Source of the DNA: IMCC26256 sp046081705
Lineage (GTDB): Bacteria > Actinomycetota > Acidimicrobiia > IMCC26256
DNA length: 33,037 nucleotides
Assembly (NCBI GenBank): GCA_046081705.1
Contig: JBJTWK010000055.1
Location: 1-33,037, forward strand
Direction of reading: 5' to 3'
In this document: in pieces, positions 7,661 to 14,783 of the stretch
Layout of the letters: each line of letters opens with the position of its first letter
How positions within the stretch are numbered: the first letter of the stretch is position 1
The notes under the pieces: model-generated
The model's input: the letters and a program-made list of their open reading frames with translations, nothing else
What the model was told of the DNA's origin: nothing
Database searches by the model: none
Program-made: the position numbers and the translations under genes

Positions 7661-7666
7661 TAGGGT
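7661..7666 (+). promoter_or_regulatory. -10 element (TAGGGT) for the quinone oxidoreductase gene, leaderless
   Basis: TAGGGT, then 7 bases, then the GTG at 7674, with no ribosome-binding site. It faces the TAACGT box of the opposite gene across 14 bp. Confidence 0.5.
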
Positions 7667-7673
7667 GCCGCTC

Positions 7674-8657
7674 GTGCGGTGCGTGGTGGCCCCCGGCGAT
7701 GGGACCCTCGGGGTCGAGGAGCGGCCCGCCCCGCGACCCGGTCCGGGTGAGGTGCGGGTGCGCGTGCACGCCGCCGGGCTCAACCGGGCCGATCTGCTCC
7801 AGCGGGCCGGGCTCTACCCGGCCCCGCCCGGCGTCCCGGCCGACATCCCCGGCCTCGAGTTCGCGGGCGAGGTGGTCGAGCACGGCGAGGGCGTCACCGC
7901 GCCGGCGATCGGAGCCCGCGTCCTCGGCATCACCGCGGGCGGGGGCCAGGCCACCGAGATCGTCGTGGCGGCCGAGCACTGCGCTCCGGTCCCCGACTCC
8001 CTCGACCTCGTCGCCGCGGGCGGGGTGCCCGAGGTGTTCCTCACCGCGTACGACGCGCTGCGCACTCAGGCCCGACTCGCCCGCGGCGAGCGGGTGCTCG
8101 TGCACGCCGTCGGATCGGGCGTCGGCACCGCGGTCGTGCAACTCGCACGCGCCTGGGGCTGTCCGAGCGTGGGCACCGCGCGCACCGCGGACAAGTTGCG
8201 CCGCGCCGAGGCGCTCGGGCTCGGCACCGCAGTGCTCGCGCCGCGCGAGCCCGAGCCCATGGAACTCGCGCGCACGATCACGGAGGCCGCGGGCGGCCCG
8301 ATCGACGTCACCGCGGACCTCGTGGGCGGCGCGTACGTCGCAGCCGACGTGCTCGCCGCCGCGCCCGGCGGCCGCGTCGTGCTCATCGGGACGCTGGCCG
8401 GTGGACGCACCGACCTCCCGATCCTCGCGGTGATGAGCAAGCGCCTCACGATCCACGGGACCGTGCTGCGTCCGCGGTCGCGCGACGAGAAGGCCGCCGC
8501 CACCGCCGCGTTCACGGCTGAGGTGGTCCCGCTGCTCGCGAGCGGGGCCGTGGCGCCGGTCGTCGAGACCGTGCTCCCGCTCGACGATGCCGCGGCGGCC
8601 TACGACCTGCTCGCGTCGGACGCCACGTTCGGCAAGGTCGTCCTCGACTGCCGCTGA
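7674..8657 (+). CDS. NAD(P)H:quinone oxidoreductase, zinc-independent MDR family (PIG3-like)
   Basis: A 327-residue medium-chain dehydrogenase/reductase of the quinone oxidoreductase (Qor/PIG3) type. It lacks the catalytic zinc ligands of alcohol dehydrogenases. Visible features are HAAGLNRADLLQRAGLYP, the GLEFAGEVVEHG strand, PEVFLTAYDAL, and the nucleotide-binding Rossmann segment VLVHAVGSGVGTAVVQLARAWG at ~140-162. The C-terminal DDAAAAYDLLASDATFGKVVLDC is typical. It should reduce quinones or enones with NADPH. The GTG start follows a TAGGGT box by 7 bases. A perfect 8-bp hairpin begins two bases after the stop. Confidence 0.9.
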   Translation: MRCVVAPGDGTLGVEERPAPRPGPGEVRVRVHAAGLNRADLLQRAGLYPAPPGVPADIPGLEFAGEVVEHGEGVTAPAIGARVLGITAGGGQATEIVVAAEHCAPVPDSLDLVAAGGVPEVFLTAYDALRTQARLARGERVLVHAVGSGVGTAVVQLARAWGCPSVGTARTADKLRRAEALGLGTAVLAPREPEPMELARTITEAAGGPIDVTADLVGGAYVAADVLAAAPGGRVVLIGTLAGGRTDLPILAVMSKRLTIHGTVLRPRSRDEKAAATAAFTAEVVPLLASGAVAPVVETVLPLDDAAAAYDLLASDATFGKVVLDCR

Positions 8658-8658
8658 A

Positions 8659-8678
8659 CCCGACCGCCACCGGTCGGG
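8659..8678. terminator. Hairpin terminator candidate after the quinone oxidoreductase gene
   Basis: Perfect 8-bp stem CCCGACCG / CGGTCGGG with a 4-base loop CCAC, starting directly after the stop codon. No T-run. Confidence 0.6.
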
Positions 8679-8733
8679 CCCCGCGCACGGGCACCGGTGC
8701 GGACGCCGACGAGCACGGTCGTCCCACGCGGCG

Positions 8734-8747
8734 GGACCGATCGGTCC
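8734..8747. repeat. 14-bp perfect palindrome upstream of the thiolase gene
   Basis: GGACCGATCGGTCC is self-complementary over all 14 bases. It lies 61 bp before the proposed -10 box of the thiolase gene, within a 235-bp intergenic region that otherwise holds only the terminator hairpin, the -10 box and the ribosome-binding site. Candidate binding site of a dimeric repressor or activator. Confidence 0.45.
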
Positions 8748-8807
8748 GAGGGTGCAGGGCCGGTGGTGACCTCGGGCACGCCCCGGGCCGCGACCGACGG
8801 CCGGCAC

Positions 8808-8813
8808 TACGAT
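8808..8813 (+). promoter_or_regulatory. -10 element (TACGAT) for the thiolase operon
   Basis: TACGAT matches TAnnnT. It would give a leader of roughly 70 bases before the ATG at 8893, which has its own ribosome-binding site (GAAAGG). No clear -35. Confidence 0.35.
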
Positions 8814-8892
8814 CACGTGCGCTCCCGACATCCGGCTCCTGCGGGGCGATCCCCGGACGCCCACGCGCCCCCTTCGAAAGGCTGGTCCTGCC

Positions 8893-10077
8893 ATGGCGCT
8901 CTCCGACCACGACGTCGTCATCGTCGAAGCCGTCCGCTCCCCGCTCGGCAAGCGCAACGGCGGGCTGTCCACCGTGCACCCGTCCGAGCTGCTCGGTGCC
9001 GTGCAGGCCGAGGCCGTGCGCCGGGCCGGGATCGACCCGCTCGAGATCGGCCAGGTCGTCGGCGGCTGTGTGAGCCAGGTCGGCGAGCAGACCTTCAACA
9101 TCGCCCGCACCGCGTGGCTCACCGCGGGCCTCCCGCTCGAGGTGGCCGCCACCACGGTCGACGCGCAGTGCGGCTCCTCCCAGCAGGCCACCAACATGGC
9201 GACCGCGTTCGTGAAGAGCGGGGTCGTCGACTCGATCATGGCGTGCGGCGTCGAGAGCATGTCCCGCCTCCCGCTCGGCGCCGCCGTGCGCGGCGACTTC
9301 GGCCGTCCGGTGAGCAAGGCGTACTTCGCGCAGTACGAGTACACGAGCCAGTTCGAGGGGGCCGAGCGCATCGCCGACCGCTGGGGCATCTCCCGGCAGG
9401 ACTGCGACGAGTTCGGGTTCGCGTCGCAGCAGCGCGCGCAGACCGCGTGGGCCGAGGGCCGGTTCGAGCGCGAGGTGGTGAGCATCGAGGCCGCCGACCG
9501 CAACGAGGACGGTTCGGCCGCCGACACCAGGCACACGGTGAGCCGCGACGAGGGCCTGCGCGAGACCACGCTCGAAAAGCTCGCCACGCTCAAGCCCGTC
9601 GCCCGCGAGGACGGCGTGCACACCGCCGGTTCGTCGTCGCAGATCACCGACGGCGCGGCGGCGGTCATCCTCATGACGGCCAAGCGGGCCGGCGAACTCG
9701 GCCTCCGGCCGCGGGCCCGCATCGTCGACCAGTGCCTCGTGGGGGTCGACCCGGTCCTCATGCTCACCGGCCCGATCGACGCGACGACCCGGCTCTTCGA
9801 GCGCACCGGCCTCACGATGGCCGACATGGACACGGTCGAGATCAACGAGGCGTTCGCGAGCGTCGTGCTCGCGTGGGCCAAGGAGCACGACCCCGACATG
9901 GCGAAGGTGAACCCGAACGGCGGCGCGATCGCCCTCGGCCACCCGGTCGGTGCGACCGGCGCCCGCCTCATCACCTCGGCGCTCCACGAACTCGAGCGGA
10001 CCGACGGCCAGTTCGGGCTCGTCACCATGTGCTGCGGTGGCGGCCTCGGCACCGGCACGATCATCGAGCGGGTCTGA
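8893..10077 (+). CDS. Thiolase (acetyl-CoA acyltransferase)
   Basis: A 394-residue thiolase. The nucleophilic cysteine is Cys93 in VDAQCGSSQQA. The C-terminal catalytic block is intact: NPNGGAIALGHPVGATGAR (His near 349), then MCCGGGLGTG with the second active-site cysteine near 380. The enzyme cleaves 3-ketoacyl-CoA with CoA, or condenses acyl-CoAs, in fatty-acid or sterol side-chain metabolism. A GAAAGG ribosome-binding site lies 10 bases before the ATG. The F420-type oxidoreductase gene follows after 3 bases, indicating one operon. An acyl-CoA dehydrogenase and an SCP2-like gene lie a few kb away, in keeping with a lipid-catabolic setting. Confidence 0.94.
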   Translation: MALSDHDVVIVEAVRSPLGKRNGGLSTVHPSELLGAVQAEAVRRAGIDPLEIGQVVGGCVSQVGEQTFNIARTAWLTAGLPLEVAATTVDAQCGSSQQATNMATAFVKSGVVDSIMACGVESMSRLPLGAAVRGDFGRPVSKAYFAQYEYTSQFEGAERIADRWGISRQDCDEFGFASQQRAQTAWAEGRFEREVVSIEAADRNEDGSAADTRHTVSRDEGLRETTLEKLATLKPVAREDGVHTAGSSSQITDGAAAVILMTAKRAGELGLRPRARIVDQCLVGVDPVLMLTGPIDATTRLFERTGLTMADMDTVEINEAFASVVLAWAKEHDPDMAKVNPNGGAIALGHPVGATGARLITSALHELERTDGQFGLVTMCCGGGLGTGTIIERV

Positions 10078-10080
10078 ACC

Positions 10081-11022
10081 GTGGGCTTCGGATTCCAGAT
10101 CCCGGGTCACGAGTTCCCCGGCTCCGAGCCGGCCGAGACCTTCGACCGCATCCTCGAACTCGCGACCGCGGCCGAGGCGAGCGGGTGGGCGAGCGTCTGG
10201 GTGATGGACCACTTCTGGCAGCTGCCGCCCCTCGGCGGTCCGACCCACCCGATCCTCGAGGGCTGGACCCTCCTCGGCGCACTCGCCGCGCGCACCGAGC
10301 GCGTCCACCTCGGCACGCTCGTCACGGGCGTGACGTACCGCAATCCGGCGCTCGTCGCGAAGATGGCGACCACCCTCGACGTGATCTCGAAGGGTCGGGC
10401 GATCTGCGGCATCGGTGCGGCCTGGTACGACGTCGAACACGTCGGCCTCGGGTTCGACTACCCCCGCGACGGCGTCCGCCTCGACATGCTCGAGGAGGCG
10501 CTCCAGATCTGCCGGCTCATGTTCACCGAGGAGACCCCGTCGTTCACGGGGACGCACTACCGCATCCAGGACGCGCACAACCTGCCACGTCCCCTGCGCG
10601 GCGACATCCCGATACTCGTCGGCGGGGGCGGCGAGAAGCGCACCCTGCGCCTCGTCGCGCAGTACGCCGACGCGTGCAACGTGCACGGCGACCCGGAGAT
10701 CATCCGCCACAAGATGGCGGTCATCGACCGACACTGCGCCGACGTCGGTCGGGACCCGGCCGAGATCCGGCGCACGTGGGGCGGCACGCTGTTCCTCACC
10801 GAGACCGCCGAGGAGGCGGCCGGGATCGAGGCCCTGCTGCGCCCCGCCGCAGGCGCCGAGTACGACACCAACTTCATCGTCGGCGACGAGGCGACGGTGA
10901 TCGACAAGGTGGCGGCGCTCGTCGACGCCGGCATCGACGACTTCATCGTCAACATGCCGACCATGCCGCCGGCCACGGTCGAGCGGGCCGGGCGGATCCT
11001 CACCGACCGTTTCGGCGCGTGA
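10081..11022 (+). CDS. LLM-class F420-dependent oxidoreductase
   Basis: A 313-residue luciferase-like protein. It begins with strand 1 (GFGFQIPGHEF), followed by SGWASVWVMDHFWQLPPLGG, the LGTLVTGVTYRNPALVAKMATTLDVISKGRAICGIGAAW block that holds the non-prolyl cis bulge region, and the GDIPILVGGGGEKRTLRLVAQYADACNV strand-loop that contacts the cofactor phosphate. This last pattern is characteristic of the F420-dependent branch. Substrate unknown. The GTG start lies 3 bases after the thiolase stop, so translation is probably coupled. It belongs to a different subgroup from the LLM protein at 1227-2237. Confidence 0.9.
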   Translation: MGFGFQIPGHEFPGSEPAETFDRILELATAAEASGWASVWVMDHFWQLPPLGGPTHPILEGWTLLGALAARTERVHLGTLVTGVTYRNPALVAKMATTLDVISKGRAICGIGAAWYDVEHVGLGFDYPRDGVRLDMLEEALQICRLMFTEETPSFTGTHYRIQDAHNLPRPLRGDIPILVGGGGEKRTLRLVAQYADACNVHGDPEIIRHKMAVIDRHCADVGRDPAEIRRTWGGTLFLTETAEEAAGIEALLRPAAGAEYDTNFIVGDEATVIDKVAALVDAGIDDFIVNMPTMPPATVERAGRILTDRFGA

Positions 11023-11055
11023 GCGACGCCGGGCTCCGGACCGCCGGTCGATGGG

Positions 11056-11061
11056 TAGCAT
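11056..11061 (+). promoter_or_regulatory. -10 element (TAGCAT) for the ChbG/YdjC gene, leaderless
   Basis: TAGCAT, 7 bases, then the GTG at 11069, with no ribosome-binding site. It implies that the deacetylase gene has its own promoter despite lying only 46 bases behind the thiolase operon. Confidence 0.5.
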
Positions 11062-11068
11062 CTCGCCC

Positions 11069-11899
11069 GTGACGACCCTCGCCGAGCGACTCGGGCACGC
11101 GCCCGACGCGAAGTTGCTCATCATCAACTGCGACGACCTCGGGTCGACGCGCGCGGCGAACGTCGCGATCTACGAGGCGCTGCGCGACGGTGTGGCCACG
11201 AGCGCGACCCTCATGGTCCCGTGCCCGTGGTCGCGCGACGCCGCGGCCGGCTACCGGGGCGAGGACGTCGGTGTGCACCTCACGCTCACCAGCGAGTGGG
11301 AGACCTACCGCTGGGGGCCGATCACCCACTCCCCGAGCCTCCTCGACGGCGACGGCGGCTTCCCGCGCACCCTCGACGACGTCTGGGACCACGCCGACCT
11401 CGAGGAGGTCCGCAAGGAGTGCCGGGCCCAGATCGAGCGGGCGATCTACTGGGGCTTCGACGTCAGCCACCTCGACTCGCACATGGGAACCCTGCAGCTG
11501 CGACCGGCCTTCTTCGACGTCTACCTCGAACTCGCACTCGAGTTCGGCCTGCCGCTGCGGATGGCCGGCGGTGCGGCGGAATCCGCGCTCGGATTCCCGT
11601 TCCGACGGCTCGCCGAGGAGGAGGGGATCGTGTTCCCCGACCACTTCGTGTACACGCCGGTCGGCCAGCGGTCCGTCATCGAGGCGGCCCTCGCCGAACT
11701 GCGGCCGGGCGTCACCGAGATCTACTTCCACCCGGCGGTCGACACCGACGAGCTGCGGTCCTCCCACCCCGACTGGACCGGACGGGTCGGCGATCACGCC
11801 ACCGTCACGTCGGACCCCGGGTTCCGCGAGCTGCTCGAACGCAGCGGGGCGACCCTCATCGGATTCCGCGAGCTGCGCGATCTCCAGCGCGCCGGCTGA
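11069..11899 (+). CDS. ChbG/YdjC-family carbohydrate deacetylase
   Basis: A 276-residue protein with the polysaccharide-deacetylase-like fold of the YdjC/ChbG family. The metal and catalytic motifs are present: LLIINCDDLGSTRAAN (the two aspartates), VGVHLTLTSEW (first His), VSHLDSHMGTLQ (metal histidines), and the EIYFHPAVDTDEL segment near the C-terminus. Relatives remove N-acetyl groups from chitobiose or related amino sugars, or act in hopanoid head-group processing (HpnK); the exact substrate is not evident. The GTG at 11069 follows a TAGCAT box by 7 bases, so the mRNA is probably leaderless. An ATG 18 bases upstream lies before that box and is less likely. Confidence 0.88.
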   Translation: MTTLAERLGHAPDAKLLIINCDDLGSTRAANVAIYEALRDGVATSATLMVPCPWSRDAAAGYRGEDVGVHLTLTSEWETYRWGPITHSPSLLDGDGGFPRTLDDVWDHADLEEVRKECRAQIERAIYWGFDVSHLDSHMGTLQLRPAFFDVYLELALEFGLPLRMAGGAAESALGFPFRRLAEEEGIVFPDHFVYTPVGQRSVIEAALAELRPGVTEIYFHPAVDTDELRSSHPDWTGRVGDHATVTSDPGFRELLERSGATLIGFRELRDLQRAG

Positions 11900-11930
11900 G
11901 GCACCCGTCCCACCCGTCGGACGCTCCCCT

Positions 11931-11950
11931 CGCGGCGGCGTCCCGCCGCG
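11931..11950. terminator. Bidirectional hairpin terminator candidate between convergent genes
   Basis: Perfect 8-bp stem CGCGGCGG / CCGCCGCG with a 4-base loop. It lies between the converging ChbG/YdjC and SCP2-like genes and is symmetrical, so it could serve both strands. Confidence 0.6.
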
Positions 11951-11980
11951 GACGGCCGTGCGGGTTCCCGGGGCCGGAGC

Positions 11981-12367
11981 TCAGAACTCGGTGTTCGAAC
12001 GCAGGTGCCGGAGGAGCGCGCCGAACTCGGGCGAGCCGGTGATCGGCAGCATACGGATGAACCGGGTCATGTCGCCGGTCACCTTCGCCCGGTTCCGCAT
12101 GAAGGCGGTGTTGGCGTCGAGCTCCCCGCGGTGGATCGCCACCTGGGTCTGGTACGTCGCGGTCCAGGTGAAGTCGGGGTCGGGCACGGTGCCGATCTGC
12201 GCGTCGGCGAGGCGCCCGTCGGTCACCGTCCAGTGGTAGGCGACCGTGCCGTCCGGGCCGTCGGTGATCACGTACTGCACGACCGCCGTCGCGCCCGCAC
12301 GGATCGGCTGGTGTTCGGCGAGGGCCCGGTACTCGTCGAGCCACTCCTGGGTCAGGTACTTCGCCAT
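11981..12367 (-). CDS. SCP2-like sterol-binding domain protein
   Basis: A 128-residue single-domain protein resembling bacterial SCP2 (sterol carrier protein 2) domains: MAKYLTQEWLDEYRALAEHQP at the start, a beta sheet with GTVAYHWTVTDGRL, then AIHRGELDANTAFMRNRAKVTGDMTRFIRMLP, which carries the typical GELD...AF...KV.GDM signature. Such domains bind acyl-CoAs or sterols in the cytosol. It lies downstream of the acyl-CoA dehydrogenase and Mca genes in the same direction, 68 bp behind Mca. Its start has only a weak ribosome-binding site. A TACCAT box on the minus strand (12407-12412) may give it its own promoter. Confidence 0.82.
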   Translation of the reverse strand: MAKYLTQEWLDEYRALAEHQPIRAGATAVVQYVITDGPDGTVAYHWTVTDGRLADAQIGTVPDPDFTWTATYQTQVAIHRGELDANTAFMRNRAKVTGDMTRFIRMLPITGSPEFGALLRHLRSNTEF

Positions 12368-12435
12368 CTCGGTCGCGGTCGTCCTCGGGGTCGGGGGGCG
12401 GACCCGATGGTAGTGACGGCGCGCGGGTGGACCGG

Positions 12436-13311
12436 TCAGCCCCGGAGCCCGGCGAACAGGTCGTCCTCGGGCTCGCCGGGCGCGACGCCGGTGTCGACCC
12501 GGGTGACGGCGAGCGCGAACTCCTCCCACGGGAACACCTCGCGGACCACGTCGTCGGGGAGCCGCATCCAGAATCCGTCGGGGTCGACCTGGGTCCGGTG
12601 GGCGAGCAGGGCCTCGCGCCGCTTGTGGAGGAACGGGCCGACGTCGATGAGGGTCGTGTACGGCTCGTCCGCCCGGTCGCTGAACCCGCGCTCGAACCAC
12701 TCGGCGTACGGGCTCTCCTCGCCCCGGGCGAGGAACGCATCGTGCAGTGCCTTCACCCGCCGGTGGGACCAGCCCGTGTAGTAGAGCTTCGACGGCGTCC
12801 AGGGTTCACCCGCATCGGGGTAGGCCGTGGGGTCCCCGGCCGCGTCGAAGGCGGGGCCCGAGATCGCGTGCACCTGCACGTGGTCCGGGTGGGGGTAGAA
12901 CTTCCGCTCGTCGCCGTAGGTGACGATGACGTGGGGGCGCTCGGCGCGGATGATGCGCACGAGCCGCTCGACCGCTTCCTCGAACGGCGCGTTCGCGAAG
13001 TTGTCGGGCCGGGCGTTCGCCTCCGAGTCCTTCATGCCCGAGTCCCGGTAGCCGAGCAGGTGGAGCGCGTCGTAGCCGATCGCCTCGACGCTCGCCTCGA
13101 GTTCACCGAGCCGGACCGCGTGCAGGTCCGCGCGCACCTCGGGGGTGTCCATCGCCGGGTTGAGGATGTCGCCCTCCTCGCCCCCCGTGCAGCACACGAG
13201 CACGGAGCGCACCCCCTCGGCGTGGTAGCGCGCCACCGTGCCCGCCCCCTTAGACGCCTCGTCGTCGGGGTGGGCGTGGACCGAGAGGAGCCGCAGCTGG
13301 GGTTCGGCCAT
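12436..13311 (-). CDS. mca: Mycothiol S-conjugate amidase
   Basis: A 291-residue zinc amidase of the GlcNAc-PI deacetylase (PIG-L) family. The N-terminal metal motif VHAHPDDEASKG provides His14 and Asp17, and YPHPDHVQVHAIS provides the third ligand. Features that favour Mca over the deacetylase MshB are CCTGGEEGDILNPAMDTPEV, the segment DAGEPWTPSKLYYTG, and the overall length. Mca cleaves mycothiol S-conjugates of electrophiles so that the mercapturic acid is exported, a cytosolic detoxification step. The ATG at 13311 is chosen because the conserved core begins directly after it; no good ribosome-binding site is visible. It follows the acyl-CoA dehydrogenase stop by 20 bases, so both may share an mRNA. 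Confidence 0.88.
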   Translation of the reverse strand: MAEPQLRLLSVHAHPDDEASKGAGTVARYHAEGVRSVLVCCTGGEEGDILNPAMDTPEVRADLHAVRLGELEASVEAIGYDALHLLGYRDSGMKDSEANARPDNFANAPFEEAVERLVRIIRAERPHVIVTYGDERKFYPHPDHVQVHAISGPAFDAAGDPTAYPDAGEPWTPSKLYYTGWSHRRVKALHDAFLARGEESPYAEWFERGFSDRADEPYTTLIDVGPFLHKRREALLAHRTQVDPDGFWMRLPDDVVREVFPWEEFALAVTRVDTGVAPGEPEDDLFAGLRG

Positions 13312-13331
13312 CCGGGCGCCGACGGTGGCCG

Positions 13332-14612
13332 TCAGGCCGACCGCGGGACGTCCTTCCACGGCATCGACCGGGAGACGTCGGGCTCCTTCGGGAGCCCGAG
13401 CACGCGCTCGCCGAGGATGTTGCGCATGATGTCGGAGGTGCCGCCCTCGATGGTGTTGGCCTGGGCCCGCAGGAACCCCGAGGCGACGGCGCTCGCCGTG
13501 TCGGCGGCCGCGCCGACCCGGCCGACCCGCTCGATGCGGGAGAGGTTCCGACCCTCCCAGGCGATCGCCGACGCGCCCTCGAGGTCGATGGCGAGGTTCT
13601 GGAGACGCTGGTTGAACTCGGCCTGCTGGAGCTTGGTGATCGACCCCTCAGGCCCGGCCTCGGATCCGCTCTTGCGCTTCGCCGCGGCGCGCTGGTTGTT
13701 GATGCGGATGAGGGTCGACTCGATGTAGGCCTGCGCGAGCGCCTGCCGCACGAGTCGGTCCTCCGTCCCCCGGTGCCGGTCGATGAGCTTCTGCACCGGG
13801 CTCCCGCCCACCGCCTCGCCACCGATCGACCCTGCGCCGGACAGCGAGACCCGCTCGTTCATGAGGGTCGTGATCGCGACCTTCCACCCGTCGCCCTCCC
13901 GACCCAGACGCCAGGAGTCCTGCACGCGCGCGTCGGCGAAGAACACCTCGTTGAACTCTGCGTCCCCGGTGATCTGCACGAGCGGTCGCACCTCGACCCC
14001 GGGCTGCTCCATGTCGATGATGAAGTACGAGAGGCCTGCGTGCTTCGGGGAGTCGGGGTCGGTCCGGGCGACGAGCATGCCCCACTTGGCGAGGTGGGCC
14101 AGCGTGGTCCACACCTTCTGCCCGTTCACCACCCACTCGTCACCGTCGCGCACGGCCCGCGTGGCGAGACCGGCGACGTCGGAACCCGCACCGGGCTCGC
14201 TGAACAACTGGCACCAGATCTCTTGGTTGCACGCCATGGGCTTGAGGAGGCGGTGCTTCATGTCCTCCGAGCCCCAGGTGAGGAGCGTCGGACCACCCAT
14301 CCCGATGCCGATGATGTTGAAGGAGCGGGACACCTTGTAGTGGCCGAGCACCTCGTTGACGTGCTTGGCCTGACCCGGGGTGAGCGACAGCCCGGCCCCG
14401 TACTCGGCCGGCCAGGTCGGCGTGGCGAAGCCCGCCTCCCCCATGCGGGTGCACCAGTCGGAGAAGTCCTGGGCGTCGCGCAGACGCGCCACCTCGTCGT
14501 CGGCCCCGGCGTCGACCGCCTCCATCCATCCGGACGGCAGGTGCTCCCGCAACCAGGACCGCGTCATGTCCCGGAGCTGAGCGGGCTCGTGTTCGCGGGC
14601 GTCGATCGCCAT
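13332..14612 (-). CDS. Acyl-CoA dehydrogenase (FadE type)
   Basis: A 426-residue flavoprotein of the acyl-CoA dehydrogenase family. It has an N-terminal helical domain with GFATPTWPAEYGAGLSL, a middle beta domain with CQLFSEPGAGSDVAGL and VVNGQKVWTTLAHLAKWGM, and a C-terminal helical domain ending in NTIEGGTSDIMRNILGERVLGLP, where the Glu is the expected catalytic base. It should introduce a 2,3-double bond into an acyl-CoA during fatty-acid or sterol side-chain breakdown. The ATG at 14612 has GGAGG six bases upstream. A TAGCCT box on the minus strand at 14659-14664 is a plausible -10. Reading upstream of 14612 gives only low-complexity sequence. Confidence 0.93.
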   Translation of the reverse strand: MAIDAREHEPAQLRDMTRSWLREHLPSGWMEAVDAGADDEVARLRDAQDFSDWCTRMGEAGFATPTWPAEYGAGLSLTPGQAKHVNEVLGHYKVSRSFNIIGIGMGGPTLLTWGSEDMKHRLLKPMACNQEIWCQLFSEPGAGSDVAGLATRAVRDGDEWVVNGQKVWTTLAHLAKWGMLVARTDPDSPKHAGLSYFIIDMEQPGVEVRPLVQITGDAEFNEVFFADARVQDSWRLGREGDGWKVAITTLMNERVSLSGAGSIGGEAVGGSPVQKLIDRHRGTEDRLVRQALAQAYIESTLIRINNQRAAAKRKSGSEAGPEGSITKLQQAEFNQRLQNLAIDLEGASAIAWEGRNLSRIERVGRVGAAADTASAVASGFLRAQANTIEGGTSDIMRNILGERVLGLPKEPDVSRSMPWKDVPRSA

Positions 14613-14658
14613 GGTCGTCCTCCACCGGGATCCGGTCGGTCGGCAATGTTCGGGCGTG

Positions 14659-14664
14659 AGGCTA
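14659..14664 (-). promoter_or_regulatory. -10 element (TAGCCT) for the acyl-CoA dehydrogenase - Mca unit
   Basis: TAGCCT on the minus strand, giving a leader of about 40 bases before the ATG at 14612 with its GGAGG site. No clear -35. Confidence 0.35.
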
Positions 14665-14766
14665 TCCGGCCGCCCTGCACCGGGACCCGGCCGCCCGCAC
14701 GATGCGCGCGTCACGCGCCCCGCCGCCGACCGACCCGCCCGCGGGAGATCGGCGGGCGCGGTTCTG

Positions 14767-14772
14767 TAGCCT
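14767..14772 (+). promoter_or_regulatory. -10 element (TAGCCT) for the VanW gene
   Basis: TAGCCT, 11 bases before the ATG at 14784, with no ribosome-binding site. This implies a leader of only a few bases. Confidence 0.4.
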
Positions 14773-14783
14773 CGGCGGCGCCC

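Noticed and set aside
8733..8748. Palindrome GGGACCGATCGGTCC as a further DevR box.
   Set aside because: The half-sites are two bases further apart than in the four boxes near devR, and it is an uninterrupted palindrome. It is kept only as a separate candidate operator.
7644..11127. Two overlapping minus-strand open frames of more than 800 codons each (7644-10064 and 8512-11127) opposite the thiolase region.
   Set aside because: Antisense to the quinone oxidoreductase, thiolase and F420 oxidoreductase genes, with no motif, and Ala/Arg/His-rich composition.
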